DNA of 64,000 nucleotides from Scatophagus argus (lineage: Eukaryota > Chordata > Actinopteri > Scatophagidae): contig NC_058504.1 in NCBI RefSeq assembly GCF_020382885.2, forward strand, positions 13,031,019 through 13,095,018, given 5' to 3'. Both the position numbers and the translations under genes were made by a program. The notes below the pieces were generated by a model. It saw only the letters and a list, made by a program, of their open reading frames with translations. It made no database searches and was not told the origin of the DNA. Within the stretch, counting starts at the first letter, position 1. Each line of letters opens with the position of its first letter. Shown here one piece after another: positions 48,101-62,080 of the stretch.

Positions 48101-51100
48101 GGAGTGAGTGTGTGTCTTAGTGCTTGTCATGAAAATAGGATTTCAGCAGATGGATGGAAAGATTGTGGAGGAGAAATATAATCTAATAGAAGTACACACA
48201 GAAAGAACGGATTGTGATGGTTACTGGTTTCCTCTCACCCACATGGGGGAGTAACAGATACGCCTGCTCTTTTTTGTCTGTGTGTGCGCGTGTACAGCCA
48301 CACATCTCTGTGCTATCTGTGATATGTGCTAGCAGGTGTCCTAATATAATTCAAATTTGTGAGTGTGCATGACATCTGACTTGTGTGGGAGGTGAAATGG
48401 GGAGAGAACAGAAATTCATTCCTATTGTCTACAAAAGAAAAGAAAAATCTGTGCACTGAGATGCCAAAGCAATGAACCTTAATCTGATATTTGCAACCAA
48501 AAGCACACATAGCTACCAACGCACCAACATGGAGGGATTATCTTGTTTAGCAGATGCATAGCTGATTGATTGTATACCACCCTCTGCATGTAAGATATTT
48601 AAACAGATCCTGTGTGTCTGTTTTTGAAAGCGTGACAGGAGAATAAAAGAGAGAGGACATTTCCCATATTAATACTGATCTCCTCCGCCTCCCTCTGAGA
48701 TGCTGAGTGATGCAGAAGCGAGGAGCCAAATGTTCCCATGGGGATTATGAACAATTCATGTTATTTAATCTTTATTCTTATTATTTCAGCTCTTCTTTTT
48801 TAATCTTACAAGTTCATGAATACATATGACAAAAGTGCCACTATCTCTCCATCTATAGAAATATTTAAATGATAACACAAAACAATAACATTTTGAATAA
48901 AAGTACATTTGTATCAATATGATTCACTGCCCGTTGTTAGTTGTTTTGCTTTTAAATGGTAACAAAACCACTAGAATTTATTCCTTTTATTTTTATTTCA
49001 ACTACGCAATCAGAAAAACGGTTTTGTGCAAGAAAAACTGCAGTAAATGCAGCTGTTATACTGGAAAACTTTTTGGCCAGTCCCTGGAGACAAAACATTT
49101 TTAACCCCAACTTCTCCTAGTATTATCTGTTAATGCTGCCCTTATTTGCTTCACGTTGGCTGTTTTTTAATTTTACCATCACCACACATGCCAAGTAATG
49201 CATCTCACCTTTAAGGTTGAATGATGGAGGGAACTGAGACTGATGCTGTAATCACTGAGTGTTTTACTAACTTGACTGCTACCTTATTAATTCCTCCCCG
49301 TCTTTGTTCACTGGAAACTATAATGTGCTTGGTTTGCTGAGAGTTTCACTGTGGGAGTTAAGGCAGCAGGTGAGTGAGAGGAAAAAAAAAAACATTTCCA
49401 GATTTGGACAACAGCTTTACACTGATTTCCAGAGATGGCTCTCTGCTAAACATGCAATCTCAATCTCAATCTAACTAGCTCTCTCTCTTTGATCATTATA
49501 ACTTTGAATATTTTTAAAACCTCCCATTATTATTACTCTCTTGTGTAGTAAATCACACTCACACAGAGTGCAATATACTATGCATAAGGGTGCAGGATCT
49601 CTCAGGGCAAAGCTGATGCTGTCATATATCATGCAGATTTCTGCCTGTTTGTCAGTCAAACCTCCCCATCTTTTACACTCACTTCCCCTGCATGTGCTGT
49701 CAACAACATTCATATCCATCATTAACCAGTCCAGCTATGTCACGTTCTGGCTCCTCTGTCTTTCTCCTATTTTCTGTTTTCCTTGGCTTCCTTGAAGGAA
49801 GTTTTCCCAGTTTCACTCAACTACAACTACTTTAATTGCACCATACAGAACCGCATTATTATTGTGGTGGTATGGTGGAGAACTATTGCACAGTATTAAT
49901 GGAAGTATTTTTCTGACATTAATACAATTTGGCAAATGTAAGAAAGATACTAAGATGGATCATTAATTTGCTGTATTCTACTGTTCACAGACTGTTATGT
50001 TAGAGTCACAAAATAGAGGAGCCAAAAGTAGACAGGACACAAAGTGTTCAAAAAGACTTACAGACTTGGCAAGAATAAACAAACTGTTTGGATTATGGAA
50101 ATTTTCTTCCTGTGTGTGTCTTACCTGGAGCCTGTCTGTAGCTGAGCAGGGCTGCAGTTACCTGATCTGCAGTTATCCAACACACCTGTTCCTGATCTGG
50201 TCAATCATCTCCACGCTGATCCTGCCGTATTTAAAGACCAGTTCTGCCTCACTATCTTTGCCAGATGATCCTCTACATCCCAGCTGTATATCAGGCTCTA
50301 AACATAATTTGGAAAATTCTTGAAGTCCTCTTTGTGTATGCTAACCTTTGTCTCTTCTGTGTCCAGGTTCACTTTAGTTCACTTTAGTTTAGTGACTTCT
50401 TTGTTAATCAGCCAACTTGAGTTTGTGTATGAGTACCTTGATAAAAGTTTTTTAACTTCACACCCTGTTTCTGAGATCCTGCTTTTGGGTTCCATTCTGT
50501 GACAAGTTTAACAAAAGCTTGCTTTAAAAAGGAACAGAAGAAAGAAAACTAAAGGCAGCTGGGAATTGAGGTGGGAAAAAAACAGAGTCTGAAGTGTGCC
50601 TAACTGTCTGTAGCTGGACTTGTGTCATGTTAACTGTAAATTTTCATTGTGGATTGTGGAGGCTCACTGCACAAGGCTAATTTGTATAAAGTCACGTCTG
50701 CCCTGTCCCTCCAATTTAGATTAGAAACTACAATATAATTACAGTCTTGCTTTGGTGTTTCTTGATTCTACGCGCAGCCTTCAGAAAGTCTTCAGCACTG
50801 CAGCTTGATTGGCAGCACTGATGTGAGCATCTATGAATTTTAACATTTTTGAGCCCTCTTGTCTCACTGCCAGCTTTCAAGGTATCCCATCGTGTTTTGC
50901 GTTGCAAGTCAGTCATTTCCTATAAACAACAAATGAGTGCAAATTTCGACACCACCATTAATTGACAGGTGCAGTGTGAGGCCACAAGAAGAATATCTGC
51001 ATTTCAAGAGTACATTAATGGGGCACAGCAGCTGACTCACAGCATGAACACACCACCAACATAACACGCAAATGAAACAAACTTTTATTTGACTTGCCAT

Positions 51101-54100
51101 TTGAAGGTCTAGCTACTTCAACACTGTGTCCAAACTCAATTTTGATGGCTGAGCTGCAAGTCGTCCTTGACATGTCCTACTCCCTAGTGTTCGGATGAAA
51201 AATGTCTTTTGCATTTGTCAGAGTTTCCAGATTTCGTCGACAGGCTGTTGCTGGAAGGATAATAGTAGCTGCTAGGCACTGATAGCAGAAAACTGCATCA
51301 CTGACATGATTTATAGCTAGGAATCATTATCAAAACCATACAGTTCTTCTTCCAAAATAACTTTGTTGGGTCTGAAGTACATGCTGTTAAACTTCCTTTG
51401 CGTAGTGTGTTTTGCCGCCTAGCTGGTAACATTACTATTGGAGGGTATTTTTTTCTTTCCAGAACTTTCCTTTGGCTTTTACCAGTAGCTACAGTTAGTA
51501 ATAAAAAACCTTCATCAAATTTACCAAAGAAAAATGTTACAGAGTGTCCTTACATTCTGCTTGGTGCCAGTTTCATTGAAGCCTATGGGGATGCAGAGAG
51601 AAGCACACTTAAGCTAAACATGTCTAAGCTGTCTGATGAAGAAGATGAAGAAATGGTGTGATTTGATGAGGAAATGTCTCAAAAGAACACACTTCAGAGA
51701 ACAGACCTGCTAACTGATTTTCCCAAATATGCACATTTATTTATTTGCTGTTGGTCAAATCGTATCTGAAGATGATGACAGACTTACTTTAAAGGGCACA
51801 TAGTGTGTCAAATTAAAATGTTCACCATGGCAAACAAAGTTACAAGTGAAGTGTCCCTTGAAAATACTGAGTTGACTCAAAATAAATATTGTTACCAAAA
51901 TCAGTATTCTTCATTGCTTCTCTCTTCCTTTTATTTTGATGCGAAAACTGCTTTATGGTACATACATATATATGTAACACTTACACAGATTAAACTTCCT
52001 CTGCATCAGTAAGCAACAAAGCTGATCATCAGAAAGTAATGTATCATAATCAATAATGAAGCAATCTGTGCAGTGACAAAATCAACAGTTGGGCTGTAAT
52101 ACAATTTGCCTGGCATTAGTGGTCCTGTGGAAAGATGGGAAGATGGCAGAAATACTCAGTTACAAGTAAAAGTTCTGCATTCAAGATTTTAGTTCTGCAA
52201 AGTTATTATCAAAATATAACAAAACAAAACAAAAGGTACTCATTATTAAGATATTAATCTGGTCATCATTTTAACATTGCAGCTGGCAGAGACAGAAGGT
52301 ATCTCAATTAAATGTAATTATAGTACGTGCTTAAAGACATAAAAAAAAACTGCACTCCTGTCAAATATTTTGCTGACTTGTGTATATTGTGTAATATTAT
52401 TCAACATAATGTTATGTTATATCAGCCAGAATGACAAAGAGTGGCAGTGGTGTTTTGTTTGTTTCTTTGCTTGTTTTTACAAAAAAATGACAACAACTCT
52501 CCTGACTGCAGAAGCAGCACAATCTACTTACTCTAATTATTTTATAATCTATATTTTGCTGGGCAGAAAAACAAATAAGATGTAATTAATGACCAAATAC
52601 TTTAAGAGAATGTATTTACAGTACTATATATAATAATACTATTAATAACAGTATCTATTGTTATCAAATAAGACACTTTTTCTATACCCTGGTTGGGTTC
52701 CTGAATTTCTCACTGTTCATATTACATGTTTTCTGGCTAAAAAAAAGGGGAAAGTTTGCACTTGCTGAGAACTTGTAGGCATGGAGGGCTGAAGGTGGGG
52801 TCAGCAGGAGACCCGTAACAAGTTTTGAGGCCCCCAACAGGTCAGTCCAGCACTGGTTGGCTGCATGGCTGCATTGTTATTCTGTCTGAGAACAGTTCAA
52901 CATGTCATGATGGACCTGAAATGTACAAGAAAGTAATTCACCTCATCTTTGCTGTCACGCCAGTGTTTTTGTCTGTAAAGAAGGAACTGATGGCCATTAT
53001 TTGTTTTTGTTTTGTTTTTTTCCCCAATCAACTAAACATAATCCAGTATTATTGTATTTATATTATATTTGACCTGTGGAACAGCTCAGTGGCTTCTCCT
53101 GAGCTGTTCCTGCTCCTTTAATGTATCAGCTTTGTGCTCAGTCTTGCACATCAGAAATAAAGAATGGAGTATTCAGAGCATAGTGTATTTCATTTTAAGT
53201 CAAAATTCAACCACAGTCTAAATATATTTATGCTGACTTGTTCAATGCCAACCAATATAACTTGCTGTGTATTCGGTTGTGGCTCAGGAACACCATCATC
53301 AAGCATTTATTACAGGCTCAAAGCAGCCTGGACTTATTATCGCTTTCTGCATCTCAAACATTTGACAAGGCCAAAAACACCATGCTCAAGGATATCTTAT
53401 CTATCTGGTAATTTTTTAAATTCCAGATTTTCTCACCTGGTTTTCCCAGGCTTATGCAGCACTGTCTCCTGACATATCGAATTCTGTTTGCTTTTTATTT
53501 TATTTATTTATTTATGGACACTGGCTTCACGGGTAGAATCATTATTTCATTCAAGTTACAGAAATACCTCAGCTGTAGATTGTAGCTTCTTTCAAAAACA
53601 TCAGAGAGGAGGATTGGACAATTGACTATTGGCATTCCAGTTACAATCTCTCTTCTCCAGCTTTTAACATCCCAGTGGTCAATGCTGTAATGTAACTATT
53701 ATTTAAATTGTAGATTTGCTTTATTTATAGACTGTTGTACTGCAGTTTGATCTGTGAATCCACTATTATTTTGTCTTTGGGTAATTAACCCACCTTTTCC
53801 TACATGCTGATGAGCTGCCATCCTTGCATCCCGGTTTTGTATGTTTGTCCCCTTTATCCTTCTTTACTAACTTACCACTTTTTTCTTTTTTTTTTTGACA
53901 GGTCAGCAGGTGGCTACTGTGGCAACAGAATGTGTGGATTAGATTTTACACCCTGTGTGTGTTTGTACATGTGTAGAAAGTTATTTCTCAGCAAATGAGA
54001 ATATGGAAGACATAAGTCATTGCCCCAGGTGGAGTTTATCGCTGCCTTCACATCAGGTTAACAAACAGGATATTCATAGTGCTTAAAAATCTTGCTAGAA

Positions 54101-55394
54101 TCCACTCCTCAACTGGTCAATTCTTTCTTTTCATGCCTCATGTCCCCATGAGATCTAGCTACGTGGATGTTTGAAAATAAAGTTGAAATGAAGTGAGTTT
54201 AATATATATTTTTTTATTTTTTTTTTTTTACCATTCAGGGATGTGTTCTGTATTGAAAGCACAATACAAGGTCTGCTCCAGCTATGCAACCTGTGAAACT
54301 TCTCCACTGCCCTTTGATGCTGCGTCCGGCGTAATGGATAAACCCCACTGACCCTGCAGTGGAGCTCAGAGAGAGACACTTAACAGGCTGTGTTGTCTCT
54401 GCTGTGTTGCATCCTTGTATCTGTGTGCATCTCAGTCCCTGAATGTTTTCAACTACAGCTTTCTGAATCATTGCCCAGCAAAAGGACCTCTGGCACAGGC
54501 AGCCATGACGTGCCTGTCCAAAACAATTAGGGTCACACCCAGAGAAACAGATAAGAGGGGTGCTCCGAGACTCTTCCTGAGCCATGAAGCAAAGTCTACA
54601 GAGAGCTGAAGCAGAGAAATTAAAAGACAGGGCAGTAAGAGTATATAAAGTCAGAGGATGAAAAAGTGCAGAGAATGAACTCGGGATGTTTTTCAGCATT
54701 TTAAAGCTGTGTTTAAAGAGTGAGTGATGAAAGAGGAAGTTTGCGGTCAGAACAATTTTGTGTTGTGGGAGCAAGAAAAACGAGAAGCTCTGACAAAGAC
54801 AAAGAGTCAAAGATGAAGAACGAAGGAAAGGAAGGAGGAGCTTGGATGAAGTCAGAAAAAGGAAAGAATGCATTCTGATATACAATCTGTTTCATCTTTG
54901 TCAAGTATCTCAGAATTTTATGATTTTTTTGGTTGTTTCCGATTGGTTGAAATATTACATGGGCCTTTTGTTCCTAAAAACCTTTAAAACAGGCTGTGAC
55001 CAATCAAGACTGTGCTTCATAATAGGATCATTTTCATTTATGTTACACTTGGGTTTTACCCACTATTTTACCCACTCTACTATAACAATGCAAAAGAACT
55101 AAAATAAGCCACTTAAAATTACTGATTATACAATATATCAGCTTCTTATCTGATGTTGCAGATTGTGTGGAGGCTATCGCACTACTCACTAAAAGAGTAA
55201 AACTGCTGAGAAGCTATTTGCTTCGGAAAACAGTGACGCTAGCACCACTTTATACTCAGTAATATATTTTAACTAGTAATGCCACTACTTGTAATGCCAC
55301 TTTTGCCCACCACTTATAAAGTGAAGTAGCTTAGACAGTCAGGAAGACAATCTTCATACTTGGGCTATTTTATTTTGAATTTCTTTCATCCATT
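39186..55394. other. Gene desert
   Basis: No convincing exon on either strand. Landmarks: (AC)n at 39347-39365, poly-T at 45835-45855, poly-A at 46957-46977, a 13-bp perfect hairpin at 46315-46350, and a likely repeat at about 50000-50510 (cacacctgttcctgatctgg, ccgtatttaaagaccag). The longest ORF (54235-54885, - strand) is low-complexity and is rejected. Confidence 0.5.
46315..46350. other. 13-bp perfect hairpin
   Basis: Arms 46315-46327 (gatctgatagaaa) and 46338-46350, loop of 10 bases. Function unknown. Confidence 0.8.
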
Positions 55395-55560
55395 ATATAT
55401 AACCTCCTATCCTTTGCAGGTTCTAAGGGGGCTGGAGCCAATCCCATCTGATGCTGGGTGAGGAGACAGGTACACCCTCGACAGGTCGCCATTTCATCAC
55501 AGCACTGACACGCTGAGATAAACCACCATTCACACATACAGGCAATTTAGATTCACCACT
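55395..55560 (-). repeat. L2-type LINE 3' end, reversed
   Basis: On the - strand it reads in the same block order as 2555-2860: 'gaatctaaattgcc', 'gtgtgaatggtgg', 'gcgacctgtcgagggtgtac', 'ggctccagcccc', with 'ggctggagcc' visible on the + strand at 55430. Confidence 0.75.
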
Positions 55561-55657
55561 TAAGCTGCCTTCACACGATAAGAGATTTGCTCCTTGGTCG
55601 CAGTGAGGTACGTCAAAGCAAAGTGCAGATGGTTTGAGAGGCAAAGCGCAGCACAGG

Positions 55658-55882
55658 TAAACACTGATCAGCCACAACATTAAAACCACTGACAGGTGAT
55701 GTGACTAAAATTAATCATATCTTTACACTGCAATGTTCTGCATGGGAACCTTAAGTTCTGGCAATCATGTGGATGTTCTTTGACACACACCACCCACTTA
55801 AACATAGTGTTATGGTTAGAGGTTGTTGGGTTTGGGCCCAGAGTCTTCTTTTTATGAGGTGGCAGTGCTAACCATTGCATTA
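55658..55882 (-). repeat. tRNA-headed SINE-like repeat
   Basis: On the - strand it starts with a tRNA-like A-box stretch (atggttagcactgccacctc). It ends with 'cctgtcagtggttttaatg', 'ttgtggctgatcagtg', a tail common in fish repeats. Family name not assigned. Confidence 0.6.
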
Positions 55883-57049
55883 TATTATATTTAAGATTTT
55901 CACTGTATATAGTAATGGTTGTAACACACTGTACATAAGATGAGTTGAGAGGGAGTTTTTACAGTCGGATCACTCTTTTCTGCATACTCTCTCTAATAAA
56001 TAACTTACATACTGACAGTCGTTGCCTCTTATATGGTTGAGGAGACAATCGTTTTAGATATGCAGTTTTGCAGACATATATACCAATTTATTATTCTTTT
56101 ATTTCCCTTGTCTTGCCTAGAGTGTGTCAGGCTGCACTTGAACTTTGAGAAACTGCCAGCTGAATGTTAAACGCCTCTTCTGGAATATTAATAAAGTTTC
56201 GATCAGGCATGCCAGGAATTCATCTTTCAGATTGACTGTCTTGGTGTGAGGCAAAGAGTGCTACTCATAGATTATTTTGACCTGCACAAAATAAGAAAAT
56301 GAAAGGGAAGACATGCAGAGATAGATTGATAGACAGAGAGGGAGAAATGTCTTCTTAATTGGCAGTCAGACTCTGTCAGTGTCAGATGTTTGAAGGATTG
56401 ACTGATTTGTTGAGTAGTGAAAGAGTGTGAGTTAGACTGACAGTATCAGCAAATATGACACAGTTTGAATGAGTTGATGGAGATGGTTTCTAGCATTAAT
56501 TTGATAATATTAAACTGCTCTCCATAGGGATCATTCGTGCACAGTTTCTGCTCACACATTACAGACCTTCCTTTGGTCTTCTGTCCCTTTTCTCCTGTTC
56601 TCATTATTGGCAGTAAATCCACAATAACCTCTTTTGCCTATAGTAGGATTTGCAGCCAACATTCTCACACACATTTGAATACACACACACACAAGTAAAA
56701 ACTTGTGCATATATACCTGCCAAAAAAAGTTCAGAGATAATAAAATATAGGGGATCTGTGGGTTTTAAACTCATTCTCTGTGGATCCGAGTGTAATTAGC
56801 TTTCATGGTTGCAATTTTTCCTTGAGAAAACCTTGATAAGGGTAATCATTTCCTCCCACTCTGAGCAGCCATGAGCCCACCACTGTGGACAGTAATAGAA
56901 TTTTCTCTCAGTCAACTGTAAGTAGAGAACAACCGCATCTTGTGGTATCAGTGCCGAGGCCGTGCGCACACCCACCTCTTTGTTTTGGATCATTTGGATC
57001 ATACCTCAGAGCAGAAGATCACACATCAGCATGTGTGCTCTAGTCAGCT
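55883..57049. other. Intergenic, no gene seen
   Basis: AT-rich sequence with a small (AC)n tract near 56683-56694. No exon or repeat recognised. Confidence 0.45.
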
Positions 57050-57295
57050 CACGCTGCCGATGCAGGGAACCAAGGAAACACAGATGAACTAACAACACAT
57101 ACAAGGGGAGCACATGTATTTTTGGACAACTGGGAGACAACACAGGTGAAAACAATCGGGGCTGGGCAAGCAATCAATAAAGGAGGGAAAACATACAAAG
57201 ACAGGAAATGAAAAGCTGAAGCAGACACAAGGGGAGGAAAGACTACAAAATAAAACAGGAAACTAACCAAACACACACTTCGAACCTACTGCTAC
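57050..57295. repeat. Second copy of the 15064-15593 repeat family (partial)
   Basis: Shares 'aggtgaaaacaatcgggg', 'aaaggagggaaaacatac', 'agacaggaaatg' and 'aaataaaacaggaaac' in the same order as 15410-15530. Confidence 0.7.
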
Positions 57296-58936
57296 TGTTG
57301 TGTTTTATTTGATTGATTTTTTATAAGATTTTTAAAAATCCCCACAATCTACTGCTTCTCCTTCATTTAAAATACCAGAAACCATGAATAATAAATGTTT
57401 GGTTAGAGGGGGCATTTTATATGTGAAAATTCGACAACCTCAGAGCAAAGCCTTGTGCAGCCCCTGCGGTCTCTGGCTCCCCCGCTGAGCAGGACGCAGA
57501 CCCCAGGCTGAGAACCTCTGGTCTACTCGGACACATGGTTTAAAAGCAGCAGTATGTCTGAGTTTAGACTTCTGTCAGGGTGTTTGCGTGGTCAATATCT
57601 GAGCAGCATGTTCAGCATCTCAACCATGACTTGTAATGTGTTTCAACTTAACTCGACAGGCCAAATATGAACATGTCCTTTTTTTTTTTTAATTTCCCCC
57701 TTTTACTGTTATTATCTGTGAAACAGAAAGAGTATGATACAGTTTATAAGAGCACTCAGAGTACAAACATATCTGATGAAGTAGAACATTTTTTAAAAAA
57801 GAGCACAGTTAACAGAAATAAATTTTGTGATGCGAGGAAAGAGTTGTTTGTATGTGAAGCAGTTGCAGAGTGGGCTACCCTGCTTCATTGCAGATAATAT
57901 CTCTGACATGTTTAAAGCTACTGCTGTGGCTGGCCCCTTGACTCTGGCGAGAAGCGCCTCCTGAGAACAGCTCTCCTACTTGCCCGAGTCAAGAAACCTT
58001 GATGACCTTACATGCTGCCTCTTTACTGCTCACCTGGAGGGAGGCCCAGTAGTCTTTTGGTGCTATGCTGCACTGCAGTGCAGCAGCAGTTGTTGTTTCC
58101 TCTCAACTGCTGTAGGAAGATAACCTCTCTGTGTCATTGCTGCTTTATTAAACTAAACAGCTTTCTCCTCTTATGTGTCCTCTGCTCTTCTGGAATATCT
58201 CGGGGGTCTTTGGACCCTGAACACAATATTTGGAGAGGAGTGCAGTGCTGAAATATTTTTTTGTTCCTTTTTTTCTTTTTTATAGTGTTTACCTATTCAC
58301 CGCTGGATTTGCTGTCCTTGGCCATAACCTCACTGTCTGCCTCGCTGTCTGTCTGCGTCTTGTCTGTCTTAAAGGAGGAATATTTGATGTCATACTGTAT
58401 GAAAATTTAGCAAACTTTTACCTCTTCTATCTCTCTATCTCTTTCTCTTCTGGCTTGTCTTTAATTGTGTTTAACTGCAGATTGTGTGTCAGTTCTGACG
58501 AGGTTCAACAAGTTGGTTATGAGATTTCAGCATATTTATTTGATGTTATTTTTCCAGGAAACTCTTATTCTCATGTTCTTTATGTTCTACCATCAGAAAT
58601 CAAACATCACGTGTACTCCATGACTGGGTTTCACGAGAAGTCTGCAATGTTGCCAGGTTTTGAGAAGTTTTCTTTGTTATTTCCCAAATGACTATTCGTG
58701 ATTTATTTGATGATGATGATAGCTTTGCTTCATAGTCCCTCCAGTTTTCCCACGGTAGACACTGAAGTAATTTGAAACGTGGTCCTCTACTTTAGCGCAA
58801 CACTATTCTTTCTCTTACTTACTTACTACTTAAATCATTCTCTGATTTGACGGATGTACCTCTATGGAAAGTGCTCCTCTGCCACAGTCCTCCAACAAAC
58901 CTGAGTCCACCCCCACAGTCGTTATTTGTGTATTTA

Positions 58937-59100
58937 AAGGAATAGACTCACATGTTGGGAAATACACCCAATTATTTTCTTCTTGTGAGATAGATGAGCA
59001 GATCAGTAACAGTCCCATGTCTGCCCTGCCTGCAGCAACTAGTTAACTTAGCATACATCTTAGCACAAAGATGGGAAATATCTAGCTTTTTTCAAAGGTA
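58937..59100 (+). repeat. Abundant teleost interspersed repeat
   Basis: 'aaaggaatagactcacatgt', 'tgggaaatacac', 'gagatagatgagcagatc', 'cagcaactagttaacttagc' and 'cttagcacaaagatggg' follow the order of a very common fish dispersed repeat. The class is not certain. Confidence 0.6.
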
Positions 59101-60240
59101 CAAGAAAGAAAAATTCTCCTTTCAACACCTCTGAAGCCTACTCATCTACCTGTTATATTTTGTTTGCTTAACAGGAATGAACTGTCTTCCTGGGGTAGTA
59201 GTTGGAAGAAATGTGAATGTGATTGCAACTTCATTTCTTTTGCGATGCTTTGAGGCATACCTTTCAGGACCATGGACAGCTCCTCTGCCTGCAACATTTA
59301 TCTGCTTCCCTGAACCTCACAGCTCTGCAACACAGTCTTGATTTGTATTAATTTTAAAGCATCAACAGACGGTAAAACATTGGCAATGATTTTATGTATG
59401 TTCATGTGACCAGTTAATGACTACGAATTAGTACAAATGTGTCCACGTTTGATGAGTTTAGTTTTCTTTTTTTTTCATTTTGTTCTTTCTCACAGATTTT
59501 TTCCACACCATGATAAGCCAACTTTTCATACAGATGTTAAAAGAAATGACAATCACTTTGCTTCAAAAATGGCAAGCTATGAATGCAGTTGTGCCCGATT
59601 GAGAGAATAAAACATCAAAGCTCATTGTAGGTTGTTTCTAAAAGAGTCAGATTTCTGTCTTGATTTAACATGTTTACATGCTGAACATTATCCCATTATT
59701 ATTTGGATGCTAAATTAGTCCTGTGTTTAGATTGGGCAAGTCAACAACATATTCTGTTTACTGTCATTGAAGTCCTTGATGAGGAACTGATTAGGAAACG
59801 AACAAAAACATCTATCGGGATGCTGAGACATTTCTACTCTTTATCCTATTTGCTGGTGGTTTTCATGCTCCGTGAGTTTTCTCTTTTCATCCTATGTGGA
59901 ACGTCAGATTTATGATTGGATTTACAAATGCCCCCTGGATCACCAAACAGAAATGTGAATGCTGTGATGGAAATGCTACATTTTGCAACGTTTGGCACCT
60001 TGCATGATGGAACAGCCCAGGCAGATATCATCTAGGAGGCTGATATGCTTCATGATCCTCGTCCACTCTCAGGCAGACTGACGGAGTTTTTGTCTGGAGT
60101 CGCTCAAGTGGAAATGAAGTTCTCATGCACAAGTTAAAATACAGACACACAGCTCATTAAGAAGCAGTCTATCACACCCCACTGCTCGCTTTCAAACATT
60201 TTGCACACATTTCCTCTTCTCATCTTTTTTGTTTGTGTGT

Positions 60241-60280
<40 letters not shown>

Positions 60281-61356
60281 ACAGCTTTAATCTTGTTTCA
60301 TCATTCTTGGTTTCTATCTCTCCCCTACCGTGTTTTTTTTTTTTTTTTCCTTTCACCATCTGCAGTTGCAGTGTGGCTTGCATGTGACAATAAATTTATT
60401 GCTGGAACACTGCTCCCCTTTGCTTTGTTTCATATATTTTGATCTTTATTATTGAAAATTGGCCCCCCTGCAGCTGCTCTTATCCTTCATCTTCCAGAGC
60501 CTCCCGGTGGATGCTGGGATTAAGAGAAAAAGAAGGAGAGGAAATCAGGGGAATATCTGACTGAAGTGGGCCTGCATTAGGTCCTTTGAACTCAGAGAGT
60601 GGCGAGTCTCTGCCTAAGCTGCTATAAAAACACAATAACAATGAGAAATCGTCTAAAATGATAAATGTATATGGAACCATAGTTTTCTATTTAAAAGCAT
60701 ACAAGTTACATCTGATATGGAGGAAATGACATTTGAAAGCATGGAGTTCAATAAAATCTGACGTAAGACAAGCAAAGGCTGTTCTACCTCCACTCTCCAC
60801 ATCCATCAGTCCAGCCATGATGTCTCTTAGTTCACACAGTGCGAACAGATCACTGTGAACATGCATGAATGTCACTGTGTCTTGCACCATAGCAAGGAGC
60901 CGGCTGTGTTCTCCAGTGTTTTCTCATTTTAACAGTATTTTTAGTGTTTTACATAGCAGCAGTAATATATATATATATACATTATAATCTTGCGCCTTAA
61001 CTTTCAGATATTTGAATGATCTCTGTTTTTTTTTTAAAGCAATGTCTTCAACAAGACATAAGAATATCTTGTTACATCTCCAAAGCTCCATGGAGCAAAT
61101 ATATGTTTATTGGTGTTGTGCACATTGTAGAGGCTCTCTGGAAAAGAAATAAAAGGCGAAAATGTTAATGTGAATGTAAATAAGTGATTGCCGGTTGCTG
61201 AAGGACAAATGCTTAGTTTCATTTTGGACAAGTGTCTCAGCTTTACCCAGATTCACTGTAAATGTCAGAGTATCAATTTAACCCAGGCTACATAACTGTT
61301 ATCATATACTGTGTATAAATGTCTTGTAAGACCTTCTAAATGTCAAAATCAAGTGT

Positions 61357-61396
61357 CTCATAATAATTCCAGCTCATAGGCTGGAATTATTATGAG
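61357..61396. other. Perfect 17-bp hairpin
   Basis: Arms 61357-61373 (ctcataataattccagc) and 61380-61396, loop of 6 bases, with one further flanking pair. Too short for a typical miRNA precursor. Confidence 0.85.
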
Positions 61397-61764
61397 ATGT
61401 CACAGTTCTTCCACTCACACAGTTCTTCACAGAATAAGATGGCAATAAGCAAGAAACGTGTTTTCAAAGCATGAAGTCTCATTATAAGCCTGTGTAATGC
61501 AGATCTTCACTTCTGTCCTTTAGTTCTTTTTTTAATAGCAAAAGTTTTAACTCATTTATGAATCAAGCTACCAAAACACTGCATAAATAAACTAAGTCCA
61601 AGAGTAAAAAAAAAAAATAGAGTTTAATAAACACGAGTTAAAACTTTTCTCTTCCCATATGATTGCAGTATAAAAGCAAAGCAAAACACAAACAAAACAA
61701 AAAGGGACATTTCTTGGACTCTGGTCCAGCTTTTAAAATATATTGTAAAACACTTCTTTAATAT

Positions 61765-62080
61765 GGCTGCCTGGTTAATGACCTCTTACCAAAAATAAGG
61801 AAAAAGGTTCGAATCCTGGTCTGGGCCCTTCTGTTTGGAGTTTACATGTTCTCCCTGTGCCTGGGTAGTCTCTGGGTAGTCCAGCTTCGTCCCACAATCC
61901 CAAAAACATGCACATTAGGTTACCTGGCTGCTCTACATTGCCCCTAGGTGTGAGTGTATGTGATTATCTGACTTTGAGTGCGTCAGCCCTGCAATTGACT
62001 GGTGACCAGTCCAGGGTGAACATCGCCTCTGCCTTGTAGTCAGCTGGGATAGCGCCCCGGGTATATATGGATGGATAATT
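61765..62080 (+). repeat. tRNA-derived SINE with L2-type tail
   Basis: A perfect B box GGTTCGAATCC (61807-61817) lies about 45 bp after a degenerate A box. It is followed by the L2 tail blocks: 'gtttacatgttctccctgtg', 'aaaaacatgcacattaggtt', 'ccagtccagggtg', 'cagctgggata'. It ends in 'atggatggata'. Confidence 0.8.

Larger units (their letters stand above)
57296..61764. other. Intergenic with repeats
   Basis: No gene supported. An (AC)n tract lies at 60241-60280, poly-A/T runs at several places, a (TA)n tract near 60966-60979 and a perfect hairpin at 61357-61396. The 153-residue ORF at 58230-58691 is hydrophobic and T-rich and has no recognisable family. Confidence 0.45.

Noticed and set aside
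51398-51661. 87-codon ORF with an acidic C-terminus
   Set aside because: No family recognised and no splice or promoter context. Length is within chance expectation for 64 kb in six frames.
54235-54885. 216-codon ORF on the - strand
   Set aside because: Composition is Ser/Leu/Phe-rich from a purine-rich + strand, with no domain, no splice context and no family resemblance. It is probably a chance ORF.
58230-58691. 153-codon hydrophobic ORF on the + strand
   Set aside because: T-rich sequence readily gives Phe/Leu/Val frames. No recognised family and no supporting neighbours.
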